This document shows, one piece after another, positions 1-5,200 of a stretch of 5,247 nt of DNA. The translations under genes were made by a program, and so were the position numbers. The notes beneath the pieces were generated by a model, which had not been told where the DNA came from, made no database searches, and saw only the letters and a program-made list of their open reading frames with translations. Location of the stretch: contig CAYVLI010000216.1 in the NCBI GenBank assembly GCA_964452105.1, positions 1-5,247 on the forward strand, given 5' to 3'. Source of the stretch: CAYVLI01 sp964452105 [NCBI: uncultured Nitrospinota bacterium] (GTDB lineage: Bacteria > JAUXIQ01). Positions within the stretch are counted from its first letter, which is position 1. Every line of letters begins with the position of its first letter.

Positions 1-566
1 GCCCTTAAAAGAGTTCTGGCTGCTTCCGCCTGCCGCTCTATATCAGGAGACCCGACGTGATAATGAAGAGCTATTTTTCTATCCGGTTGAGGTGCAAATG
101 AGAGCCTGTCCTTCTGCTCGGCCAGGAACTCCGTCACGTGAAGCAGCCGGACAGAGCTGGAGATTTGCAGTACGTTGTGATAGAAGTTGAGGCACCCGGG
201 GCACCACATGACCACCCGCTCCGGCTGGAAGCGCTGAAATTGGTTGACTAACCTTTGCCCCCAGCGAGAGGCGTCTTCGCGCTTACCCTCATACTCGAAA
301 GGCAGGCCACAGCAGAAAACCGGTCCGCCGATAGCCAAAAAGTCCTGCCCTAATTTCTTGAAGACGGCCGTCACCGTCCGGGCCAGGTGGGGCGTGCGCA
401 GTACGTTGCATCCCAGATAGAGCAACGTCGGCGCGGGCTGAACCCGGTGCGGCGGTTTCTCGATCCAGCTCTGTTCTTCGGGGTGCAGCATCAGGCTCTT
501 GAGGATTTCCACCTCCTGAAAGACCTGCGCCGCCAAACCCTTATTTATCTTCTCGGTATCGGTCAT
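1..566 (-). CDS. CCG-domain (heterodisulfide reductase subunit B-like) Fe-S protein, C-terminus beyond window
   Basis: This is the partial N-terminal part of a cysteine-rich CCG-domain protein (the HdrB/GlpC/LutA superfamily). In that family CX31-39CCG...CXXC modules bind iron-sulfur clusters, noncubane ones in HdrB, and pass electrons in anaerobic redox complexes. Reading the minus strand from ATG at 566 gives 188 codons with no stop. One full module is visible: C53 in YLGC, C85-C86-G87, then CPGC with C122 and C125. The spacing is CX31CCGX34CXXC, as the family requires. Residues 1-45 have no cysteines, so there is no N-terminal ferredoxin domain of the GlpC type. A second module appears to begin at residues 165-172 (IALHYHVG), where the family usually has HDPC, but valine stands at the cysteine position. 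The start is supported by AAGGG nine bases upstream and an in-frame stop (TAA) further upstream with no other start codon between. The gene is divergent from comM. The superfamily is secure; the exact partner or substrate is unknown. Confidence 0.85.
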   Translation of the reverse strand, partial: MTDTEKINKGLAAQVFQEVEILKSLMLHPEEQSWIEKPPHRVQPAPTLLYLGCNVLRTPHLARTVTAVFKKLGQDFLAIGGPVFCCGLPFEYEGKREDASRWGQRLVNQFQRFQPERVVMWCPGCLNFYHNVLQISSSVRLLHVTEFLAEQKDRLSFAPQPDRKIALHYHVGSPDIERQAEAARTLLR

Positions 567-580
567 CTCCCCCCACCCTT
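567..580 (-). promoter_or_regulatory. Ribosome binding site of the CCG-domain gene
   Basis: On the minus strand the bases before the ATG read AAGGGTGGGGGGAG. The AAGGG part lies nine bases from the start codon, and the remaining purine-rich run could also pair with 16S rRNA. This supports the ATG at 566 as the true start. Confidence 0.6.
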
Positions 581-620
581 CATCTATTCCGCCCTCAAAG
601 TATTATTGTGCGTCGAGAAA

Positions 621-667
621 CTGCTTTGCAGCCCGGCTGGATGGCGCCAACGGGCCCTTCAAAGCAG
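621..667. repeat. Long imperfect hairpin in the divergent intergenic region
   Basis: The outer arms CTGCTTTG (621-628) and CAAAGCAG (660-667) are perfect 8-bp complements. Inside them, GCCCG (631-635) pairs with CGGGC (651-655), and TGG (638-640) can pair with CCA (647-649). The result is a three-part stem 47 nt long with small internal loops. On the minus strand it would lie in the leader of the CCG-domain transcript if that transcript starts near 677. No U-run follows on either strand, so it does not look like an intrinsic terminator. A regulatory leader structure or a repeat element are both possible. Confidence 0.55.
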
Positions 668-683
668 GTTTCGGTTTTCCCTC

Positions 684-712
684 ACCATAGTTAATATCAT
701 AAAATCGCTCAA
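684..712 (-). promoter_or_regulatory. Possible promoter for the CCG-domain gene
   Basis: On the minus strand TTGAGC (712-707) and TATGGT (689-684) are 17 bp apart. Each matches the sigma-70 consensus at four of six positions. A start near 677 would give a leader of about 110 nt containing the 621-667 hairpin. The match is modest and the surroundings are AT-rich, so this may be chance. Confidence 0.3.
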
Positions 713-717
713 GTTTT

Positions 718-731
718 TTGACCTGAGTCAA
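718..731. promoter_or_regulatory. CRP/FNR-like palindrome (TTGAC-N4-GTCAA)
   Basis: TTGAC (718-722) and GTCAA (727-731) form a perfect 5-bp dyad with a 4-bp spacer. This is the geometry of FNR-type sites (TTGAT-N4-ATCAA is the E. coli form). It lies about 90 bp upstream of the predicted comM transcription start and about 47 bp upstream of the possible minus-strand start. The site is short and no regulator gene is in view, so its use as an operator is an inference. Confidence 0.3.
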
Positions 732-744
732 GATGTCTTATTTT

Positions 745-755
745 TCACAATGTGA
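745..755. promoter_or_regulatory. Short palindrome TCACA-N1-TGTGA
   Basis: TCACA (745-749) and TGTGA (751-755) are perfect complements around a single A. The half-sites are those of CRP-type sites, but in the opposite order and with the wrong spacing, so a CRP site is unlikely. It sits 14 bp upstream of the inverted repeat that frames the comM promoter and could be an operator for an unknown regulator. Confidence 0.2.
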
Positions 756-769
756 CACCCAAAGCACGT

Positions 770-821
770 TCAGCAGGCTTGACATGCCGAAAAAACAGGG
801 GATATAATGATGGCCTGCTGA
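770..821. repeat. 9-bp perfect inverted repeat bracketing the comM promoter
   Basis: The left arm TCAGCAGGC (770-778) and the right arm GCCTGCTGA (813-821) are perfect reverse complements. The left arm ends one base before the -35 hexamer; the right arm begins four bases after the -10 hexamer. Arm centres are about 43 bp apart, close to four helical turns. The predicted transcription start lies inside the right arm, so the pair would not form a hairpin in the comM RNA and would act at the DNA level. Paired operator half-sites, a tiny invertible segment and coincidence are all possible. Confidence 0.5.
779..808 (+). promoter_or_regulatory. Consensus sigma-70 promoter of comM
   Basis: TTGACA (779-784) and TATAAT (803-808) both match the sigma-70 consensus at six of six positions and are separated by 18 bp. 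Transcription would start near 815, giving a leader of about 55 nt before the comM ATG at 871. No extended -10 TG is present. Confidence 0.85.
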
Positions 822-860
822 GTTATGAGCGATTATGCGGAGACGCTCACTGCTTCTCAA

Positions 861-867
861 AGGGAGG
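861..867 (+). promoter_or_regulatory. Ribosome binding site deciding the comM start
   Basis: AGGGAGG lies three bases before the ATG at 871; with the preceding A's the AAGGG part lies at a more usual distance. The alternative in-frame ATG at 835 has no purine-rich site in front of it, and the extra 12 residues it would add (MRRRSLLLKGRA) are outside the conserved family start. This favours 871. Confidence 0.65.
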
Positions 868-870
868 GCC

Positions 871-2397
871 ATGCTTTCCAGGGTGTTGAGCGCCGCGGTG
901 GTGGGCATAGACGCCCACGCTGTGGAGGTCGAAGTGGACTTATCCCAGGGTCTGCCCTACTTCGCCGTGGTAGGTCTTCCCGACGCCACGGTGAAAGAGA
1001 GCCGCGACCGCATAAAGACCGCCATAACCAACACCGGCTTCCGCTTTCCCAGCAAACGTCTCACCATCAACCTTGCTCCCGCTGATTTGAAAAAAGAGGG
1101 TTCCGCCTACGATCTTCCCATGGCCGTGGGCATCCTTACCGCGGTGGGTGTCGTAAGCCGGGAATCCCTTTCGGAGTTTATCATCGTAGGTGAGCTGTCC
1201 CTGGATGGCAGGATTAAGCCGGTGCGCGGCGCACTGTCCATGGCCCTGAAGGCGCGCTCCGAAGGCGTGCACAACCTGATAGTTCCTCAGGCGAATTCGC
1301 AGGAGGCCGCAGTTGTAAAGGATGTAAACGTGTACGCCGCGGAAGCGCTGCCCCAGGTGGTCGGTTTTCTGAACGGTGAGCTTGAGTTGACCCCTACCTG
1401 CGTCGATTTGAAGGATGCCTTCGATGAACACTCCGTTTACGACCTGGATATAGCCGAGGTCAAGGGGCAGTACCACGTAAAACGCGCCCTGGAGGTGGCC
1501 ACGGCAGGCGGGCACAACATCCTCATGATCGGCCCTCCGGGCTCCGGAAAATCCATGCTGGCCAAACGCATCAGCACCATTCTGCCCATGATGTCCCTCG
1601 AAGAAGCAGTGGAGACCACCCGCATCCACAGCGTCATGGGGTTAACAGACGGAGGCGCCTCCCTCATCACCAGGCGTCCCTTTCGCTCTCCGCACCATAC
1701 CATTTCCGATGCCGGGTTAATAGGAGGCGGACACATTCCCATGCCCGGTGAAGTGTCCCTGGCGCATAACGGAGTCCTCTTCCTGGACGAGTTGCCGGAG
1801 TTCAGGCGGAACGTGCTCGAAGTGCTCAGGCAGCCGCTGGAAGATGGGGTGGTGACAATATCCCGGGCCGCAATGTCGATAACCTATCCTGCGAGCTTGA
1901 TGCTTGCCGCCGCCATGAACCCTTGCCCCTGCGGCTATAACACAGACCCCATGAGGGAATGCAAGTGTACGCCCAACAGCATAAAGAAATACCTCTCGCG
2001 CATCTCCGGGCCGCTGATGGACCGCATAGATATTCACGTCGAGGTGCCGCCCCTGAAGTACGTGGAACTTTCCAGTGACAGCGGCGGCGAATCTTCCGCG
2101 GCTGTGAGGAAGCGAGTGAACGAAGCCCGCTGGATACAGAGAAAACGCTTCGATAAGGAGAAGGTGCACAATAACGCCCGCATGACCACCCGCATGGTCA
2201 GGAAGTACTGCAAAAGAGACCAGGCGGGAGAACGTATCCTGGAGACCGCCATAAACAGGATGCACCTGAGCGCCCGCGCCTATCACCGTATACTCAAGGT
2301 GGCTCGCACCATCGCGGACCTGACGGGAGAGGAGGAGATGAAGGCGGAGCACATCGCCGAGGCCATTCAGTACCGAACGTTAGATCGCCAATTATAG
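871..2397 (+). CDS. comM: ComM/YifB family magnesium chelatase-like AAA+ ATPase
   Basis: This is a complete 508-residue protein, the usual length for ComM/YifB. ComM of Vibrio cholerae is a hexameric helicase that promotes branch migration when incoming single-stranded DNA recombines in natural transformation; many non-competent bacteria also keep the gene. The N-terminal Lon-like/ChlI domain (about 10-140) starts with the family's typical LSRVLSAAVVGIDA and contains GLPDATVKESRDR. The AAA+ core (about 190-395) has Walker A GPPGSGKS (221-228), PFRSPHHT (270-277), Walker B VLFLDE (302-307), NPCPCGY (350-356) and an arginine in LMDRIDIH (R385). Cysteines 352, 354, 364 and 366 form a CXC-X9-CXC pair that could bind zinc. 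The Mg_chelatase_C domain (about 395-505) includes LSARAYHRILKVARTIADL. The start at 871 is chosen over 835 because of its ribosome site and family alignment. All ATPase motifs are intact. The direction of DNA work is known only from the family. Confidence 0.95.
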   Translation: MLSRVLSAAVVGIDAHAVEVEVDLSQGLPYFAVVGLPDATVKESRDRIKTAITNTGFRFPSKRLTINLAPADLKKEGSAYDLPMAVGILTAVGVVSRESLSEFIIVGELSLDGRIKPVRGALSMALKARSEGVHNLIVPQANSQEAAVVKDVNVYAAEALPQVVGFLNGELELTPTCVDLKDAFDEHSVYDLDIAEVKGQYHVKRALEVATAGGHNILMIGPPGSGKSMLAKRISTILPMMSLEEAVETTRIHSVMGLTDGGASLITRRPFRSPHHTISDAGLIGGGHIPMPGEVSLAHNGVLFLDELPEFRRNVLEVLRQPLEDGVVTISRAAMSITYPASLMLAAAMNPCPCGYNTDPMRECKCTPNSIKKYLSRISGPLMDRIDIHVEVPPLKYVELSSDSGGESSAAVRKRVNEARWIQRKRFDKEKVHNNARMTTRMVRKYCKRDQAGERILETAINRMHLSARAYHRILKVARTIADLTGEEEMKAEHIAEAIQYRTLDRQL

Positions 2398-2482
2398 TGA
2401 CAGTATGCTCGATTCATGATAAATGATTGTGGTAGGATTTATAGAAATCCTGTGTTGACTATGTTCAAAGGGGGTAATTGAG
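2398..2482. other. Intergenic gap with small hairpin
   Basis: This AT-richer 85-bp gap separates comM from the crotonase gene. GGATTT (2435-2440) and AAATCC (2445-2450) form a perfect 6-bp stem with loop ATAG. No T-run follows, so it is not a convincing terminator; it could be an operator or chance. TTGACT occurs at 2455-2460, but no -10 hexamer stands at a proper distance, so I do not call a promoter. Whether the downstream genes have their own promoter is unresolved. Confidence 0.4.
2467..2474 (+). promoter_or_regulatory. Ribosome binding site of the crotonase gene
   Basis: AAAGGGGG ends eight bases before the ATG at 2483, a standard Shine-Dalgarno position that supports this start. Confidence 0.6.
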
Positions 2483-3289
2483 ATGGTTGATTACAGTAAA
2501 TACAGATCCATAGTGGCGGAACGAGAGGATAAGGTTCTCACGCTCACCTTGAACCGTCCGGAGGCTCTCAATGCGGTGAGCCCGGAGATGCACACGGAAC
2601 TATCGCGTATATTCACGGACGTACAGCTCGACGAGGAGACCAACGCGGTGGTGGTTACCGGTGCGGGCAAGGCTTTCTCCGCAGGCGGCGACGTCAAAGG
2701 CATGCTGGACCGCGCCGAGGGAAAGGCCGATGAAGCCCCTGCAATAACCCGGGTATTTGAAGCAAGGAAGATAATCGACAGTATGCTGGATTGCGAAAAA
2801 CCCATCATAGCCGCGGTTAACGGCCCGGCAATAGGCCTGGGGGCCACACTGGCGCTGTTCTGCGACGTTATCTTCGCCTCGGACAAAGCCCGCTTCGGCG
2901 ATCCGCACGTCAAGGTGGGCATAACCGCAGGCGATGGAGGCGCTGTAATCTGGCCTCTGCTGATAGGTCCCGCGAGAGCCAAGGAGTTCCTCATGACCGG
3001 GGATATCATCGATGCCAACGGGGCGGAGCGGATCGGCCTTGTTAATCACGTTGTGCCGCATGACAAGCTGCGCGAAGAGGCCTGGGGATTCGCACGCAAG
3101 CTGGCCAACGGCCCCTCCGTGGCCATTAACACCACCAAGATGTCTGTAAACAAGATGATGAAAAGCGTGGCCAACCTGGTGCTGGACTATTCCCTGGCTG
3201 TGGAGATGCACTGTTTCAACACCGAGGACCATGTGGAAGCCGCAAAGTCCTTCGTGGAAAAACGCGAGCCCAAATTTAAAGGTCGATAA
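2483..3289 (+). CDS. Enoyl-CoA hydratase/isomerase (crotonase) family protein
   Basis: This 268-residue protein spans the full crotonase fold, which acts on acyl-CoA thioesters in the cytoplasm. Family landmarks are LTLNRPEALNAVS (21-33), the first oxyanion-hole segment AFSAGGDVKGM (64-74), the second oxyanion segment NGPAIGLGATLALFCD (113-128), FGDPHVKVGITAGDGGAVIWP (138-158) and the C-terminal trimerisation helices from about 215. In mitochondrial enoyl-CoA hydratase the catalytic residues are E144 in GGGCEL and E164 in the FGQPE motif. Aligning the motifs puts T122 and H142 there, so both acids are missing. D151 in GDGG is the closest acidic candidate. I have the impression that the H142/GDGG/IWP pattern recurs in a subgroup of uncharacterised crotonases, but could not check this. 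Hydration is therefore doubtful; isomerase, hydrolase, decarboxylase or another activity is possible. It is followed after 21 bp by a CoA-transferase gene and is probably in one operon with it. The fold is certain; the reaction is not. Confidence 0.93.
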   Translation: MVDYSKYRSIVAEREDKVLTLTLNRPEALNAVSPEMHTELSRIFTDVQLDEETNAVVVTGAGKAFSAGGDVKGMLDRAEGKADEAPAITRVFEARKIIDSMLDCEKPIIAAVNGPAIGLGATLALFCDVIFASDKARFGDPHVKVGITAGDGGAVIWPLLIGPARAKEFLMTGDIIDANGAERIGLVNHVVPHDKLREEAWGFARKLANGPSVAINTTKMSVNKMMKSVANLVLDYSLAVEMHCFNTEDHVEAAKSFVEKREPKFKGR

Positions 3290-3297
3290 TACTTAGC

Positions 3298-3301
3298 GAG
3301 G
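3298..3301 (+). promoter_or_regulatory. Ribosome binding site of the CoA-transferase gene
   Basis: GAGG lies nine bases before the ATG at 3311, inside the 21-bp gap after the crotonase stop codon. It is an ordinary site that supports this start. Confidence 0.5.
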
Positions 3302-3310
3302 TATTTAAAC

Positions 3311-4492
3311 ATGAAAAAAGTATTGGAGGGGATCAGGGTTCTTGACGTATGCCGCTTCATAGCAGGCCCTTACTGCTGCACCCTTATGGGTGAGATGGGT
3401 GCGGAGATTATTAGGGTCGAAGAGCCGGGCGGCGCTGCAGACCGCTTTATCGGTGTGCTTATGAAAAACGGACGGAGCGTGGGATACTACAACAACTCAC
3501 GCTGCAAAAAGGGAGTGACACTGAATCTCAAAAGCGAAAGAGGCAAGCAGCTTTTGAAGGAACTGGCTGCGAAGTCTGATGTTCTGGTGGAGAATTTCGG
3601 CGGAGGGGTCATGGAGAAGTTAGGCCTCGATTATGAGACTATCAAACTCCTCAACCCGAACATAATCTACGTCTCCGTCTCGGGTTTTGGGCAGACGGGA
3701 CCCTATAAGGAGAAGACCAGCTTCGATCCCGTGGCTCAGGCCATGTCCGGCCACATGAGCGTCACCGGATTTCCGGACAAGCCGCCCACTCGCTCCGCCG
3801 TCGCCTGGGTGGACTTCAGCACATCCCTGCATGCGTGCATAGGGACACTGATGGCCCTGTATCATCGCAAGAACACCGGCGTGGGCCAGTTCATAGACGT
3901 GGCCATGATGGACACATCCTTCTCTCTCATGGGGAGCATGTACGCCGAATACCTCGCCGCCGGCCAGAGCAGGCCTCAGCTGGGCAACCAATTCTTCCAC
4001 CAGCCCGGCGACCTCTATAAGTCCGAAGATGGATGGGTATTCATAAGCCCCCTGAGCGAAAGAATCTGGAAGCGCATGGCAGAGGCTATGGAGGCAGAGT
4101 TTATCCTCGAGGACCCGCGCTTCGAAAACAACCTGCTGCGCTACGAAAACCATGAAGCGCTGAACGAGATAATAGAAGGGTGGACCTCGAAGAGGACTTC
4201 CGCCGAGGTGCTGGAGACACTGGAAAAAGCCCGTGTCCCCTGCGGAAGGGTGTACGACATCCCCGAGATAGTCAAAGACCCCCACATCGCCTCGCGCAAC
4301 ATGATGATCGACATCGAATATCCCGACGTAGGAAAATTCCCCACCACGGGCGTCGTGATCAAAATGTCGGAGACGCCCGGTAGCACATTCAAGGCGCCCG
4401 AGATAGGAGAACACAACGAGGAAATATACGGCGGCCTTCTGGGCCTGAGCAAAGACGAGTTGTCCACTCTCTCGCAACAGGGAGTAATCTAA
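3311..4492 (+). CDS. Family III CoA-transferase (CaiB/BaiF)
   Basis: This 393-residue enzyme has the family's normal length. Family III transferases move CoA between carboxylic acids through an aspartyl-CoA anhydride/thioester and form interlocked dimers. Landmarks are LEGIRVLDVCRFIAGPYCCT (5-24), MGAEIIRVEEPGG (29-41), GVTLNLKSERGKQLLKEL (68-85), VENFGGGVMEKLGL (93-106), NPNIIYVSVSGFGQTGPY (115-132) and TGVGQFIDVAMMD (189-201). D168 in VAWVDFSTSLHA matches the catalytic aspartate (D169 in formyl-CoA transferase). The C-terminal KAPEIGEHNEEIYGGLLGLS (361-380) is also typical. Two details differ: the usual NFRPG is NFGGG (95-99), and the glycine-rich loop of formyl-CoA transferase is not seen near 226-240, though many family members lack it. 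Paired with the upstream crotonase, it probably activates the acid whose CoA ester that enzyme uses. The substrate cannot be named; carnitine, benzylsuccinate, bile-acid and oxalate enzymes all share this fold. Confidence 0.95.
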   Translation: MKKVLEGIRVLDVCRFIAGPYCCTLMGEMGAEIIRVEEPGGAADRFIGVLMKNGRSVGYYNNSRCKKGVTLNLKSERGKQLLKELAAKSDVLVENFGGGVMEKLGLDYETIKLLNPNIIYVSVSGFGQTGPYKEKTSFDPVAQAMSGHMSVTGFPDKPPTRSAVAWVDFSTSLHACIGTLMALYHRKNTGVGQFIDVAMMDTSFSLMGSMYAEYLAAGQSRPQLGNQFFHQPGDLYKSEDGWVFISPLSERIWKRMAEAMEAEFILEDPRFENNLLRYENHEALNEIIEGWTSKRTSAEVLETLEKARVPCGRVYDIPEIVKDPHIASRNMMIDIEYPDVGKFPTTGVVIKMSETPGSTFKAPEIGEHNEEIYGGLLGLSKDELSTLSQQGVI

Positions 4493-4494
4493 GA

Positions 4495-4522
4495 GTAGGG
4501 GCGACCGGCCGGTCGCCCCTAC
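4495..4522. repeat. Perfect 28-bp GC-rich palindrome, REP-like
   Basis: The half-site GTAGGGGCGACCGG (4495-4508) is followed directly by its exact reverse complement (4509-4522), with no spacer. It starts two bases after the CoA-transferase stop codon. It would make a very stable RNA stem, but no T-run follows, so it is not a standard intrinsic terminator. Its make-up resembles the dispersed intergenic palindromes (REP-like elements) common in bacterial genomes. It could protect the 3' end of the upstream mRNA or reduce read-through into the HD gene. Confidence 0.8.
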
Positions 4523-4531
4523 CTATAATCT

Positions 4532-4537
4532 GGGAAG
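4532..4537 (+). promoter_or_regulatory. Weak ribosome binding site of the HD-domain gene
   Basis: GGGAAG ends five bases before the GTG at 4543. It is weak, but no other start codon lies between the upstream gene and residue 30 of this frame, and starting later would lose the conserved H22. Confidence 0.45.
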
Positions 4538-4542
4538 TACCG

Positions 4543-5103
4543 GTGAAACGTAAAGACGCTTTTGAATTATTGACCGAGTACACCAGCAACGGCAGCCTCA
4601 TAAAGCATGCCCTGGCCGTGGAAGCGGCCATGCGCGCGTACGCCCGCAAGTTCGGCGAGGACGAAGAACTCTGGGGCATAACCGGCTTGCTGCACGACTT
4701 CGATTATGAGAAATATCCCTCCCTTGAAGACCACCCTGCCAGGGGCGCGGCCATCCTGGAAGAACGCGGCTATCCGGAAGAGGTGGTCTATGCAATACGG
4801 TCGCATAGCGACAGGCTGGGAGTGCCGCGGGTGCATTTGATGGACAAGGCGCTGTTCGCCGTGGACGAGCTTACCGGTTTCATAACCGCCGCCTCGCTGG
4901 TGCGGCCCTCGGGTATCATGGACCTGGCCGCCAAATCGGTGCGCAAACGGATGAAGGACAAAGCCTTCGCCAGGGCTGTGAACAGGGAGGACATCACGAA
5001 AGGCGCCGAGGAGCTCGGCGTGGAACTAAGCGAACACATCAATTTCGTCATCCAGGCCATGCGCGGCATCGTAGAAGAACTCGACCTTAAGGGCAAAAAC
5101 TAA
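4543..5103 (+). CDS. HD-domain metal-dependent phosphohydrolase
   Basis: This 186-residue, all-helical-looking protein begins with GTG. HD-domain proteins bind one or two metal ions and usually hydrolyse phosphate esters of nucleotides or related compounds in the cytoplasm. The metal ligands are visible: H22 in LIKHALAVE, H51-D52 in GLLHDFDYEKYP, H64 in EDHPARGAAIL, H88 in IRSHSD and D108 in AVDELTGF. The extra histidines between HD and the last aspartate are usual for di-metal HD enzymes. Length and motif order resemble the small predicted HD hydrolases of COG2316; this is my recollection, not a search. The C-terminal part (about 120-186) is helical and charged, with no transmembrane segment. 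The gene follows the CoA-transferase by 50 bp, a gap occupied by the perfect palindrome, so co-transcription is possible but not certain. The substrate is unknown. Confidence 0.9.
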   Translation: MKRKDAFELLTEYTSNGSLIKHALAVEAAMRAYARKFGEDEELWGITGLLHDFDYEKYPSLEDHPARGAAILEERGYPEEVVYAIRSHSDRLGVPRVHLMDKALFAVDELTGFITAASLVRPSGIMDLAAKSVRKRMKDKAFARAVNREDITKGAEELGVELSEHINFVIQAMRGIVEELDLKGKN

Positions 5104-5119
5104 AGATGAGCTTTTGGTT

Positions 5120-5142
5120 GAAGCAGGGATGCACTTCTTTTT
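5120..5142 (+). terminator. Weak intrinsic terminator candidate after the HD-domain gene
   Basis: GAAGCA (5120-5125) can pair with TGC and TTC (5130-5132 and 5135-5137), with loop GGGA and a two-base bulge. Five T's follow at 5138-5142. The position, 17 bp after the stop codon, is right for a terminator, but the stem is short and imperfect. Confidence 0.3.
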
Positions 5143-5200
5143 CATGTTAACAGGGGGCATTCCTCCGCCTCGATAAAATCAAAGGGACACCCTATTTTTT

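Larger units (their letters stand above)
567..870. other. Divergent intergenic region between the CCG-domain gene and comM
   Basis: These 304 bases separate two divergent genes. I find no convincing gene in them. The plus-strand open frame covering 387-755 lies half inside the minus-strand gene and has no recognisable protein features. The region becomes AT-rich from about 690. It holds, in order, a 47-nt imperfect hairpin (621-667), a possible minus-strand promoter (684-712), a TTGAC/GTCAA palindrome (718-731), a TCACA/TGTGA palindrome (745-755), and a strong plus-strand promoter framed by a 9-bp inverted repeat (770-821). That is dense regulatory structure for a short interval. Confidence 0.7.

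Noticed and set aside
387-755. Plus-strand open frame of 122 codons
   Set aside because: It overlaps the minus-strand CCG-domain gene over about half its length, has no ribosome site or recognisable motif, and its tail runs through AT-rich promoter sequence.
835-870. Upstream ATG at 835 as the comM start (520 residues)
   Set aside because: It has no ribosome site, and the added MRRRSLLLKGRA lies outside the conserved family N-terminus; ATG 871 has AGGGAGG in front and gives the usual 508-residue length.
1717-2352. Minus-strand open frame of 211 codons opposite comM
   Set aside because: It lies wholly antisense to conserved AAA+ motifs and its translation shows no domain.
2455-2480. TTGACT as a promoter for the crotonase gene
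   Set aside because: The nearest -10-like hexamer (TAATTG) is only 14 bp away and would overlap the ribosome site region.
3620-4477. Long minus-strand open frame of 285 codons opposite the CoA-transferase
   Set aside because: It is an antisense shadow produced by codon bias of a clearly real gene and shows no protein-family features.
4524-4529. TATAAT just before the HD-domain gene
   Set aside because: No -35 match stands 16-19 bp upstream (that stretch is the palindrome), and the start would fall almost at the GTG; probably chance.
5026-5160. 44-codon minus-strand frame preceded by GGAGGA
   Set aside because: The purine run touches the ATG, so spacing is wrong, and most of the frame is antisense to the HD gene's end.
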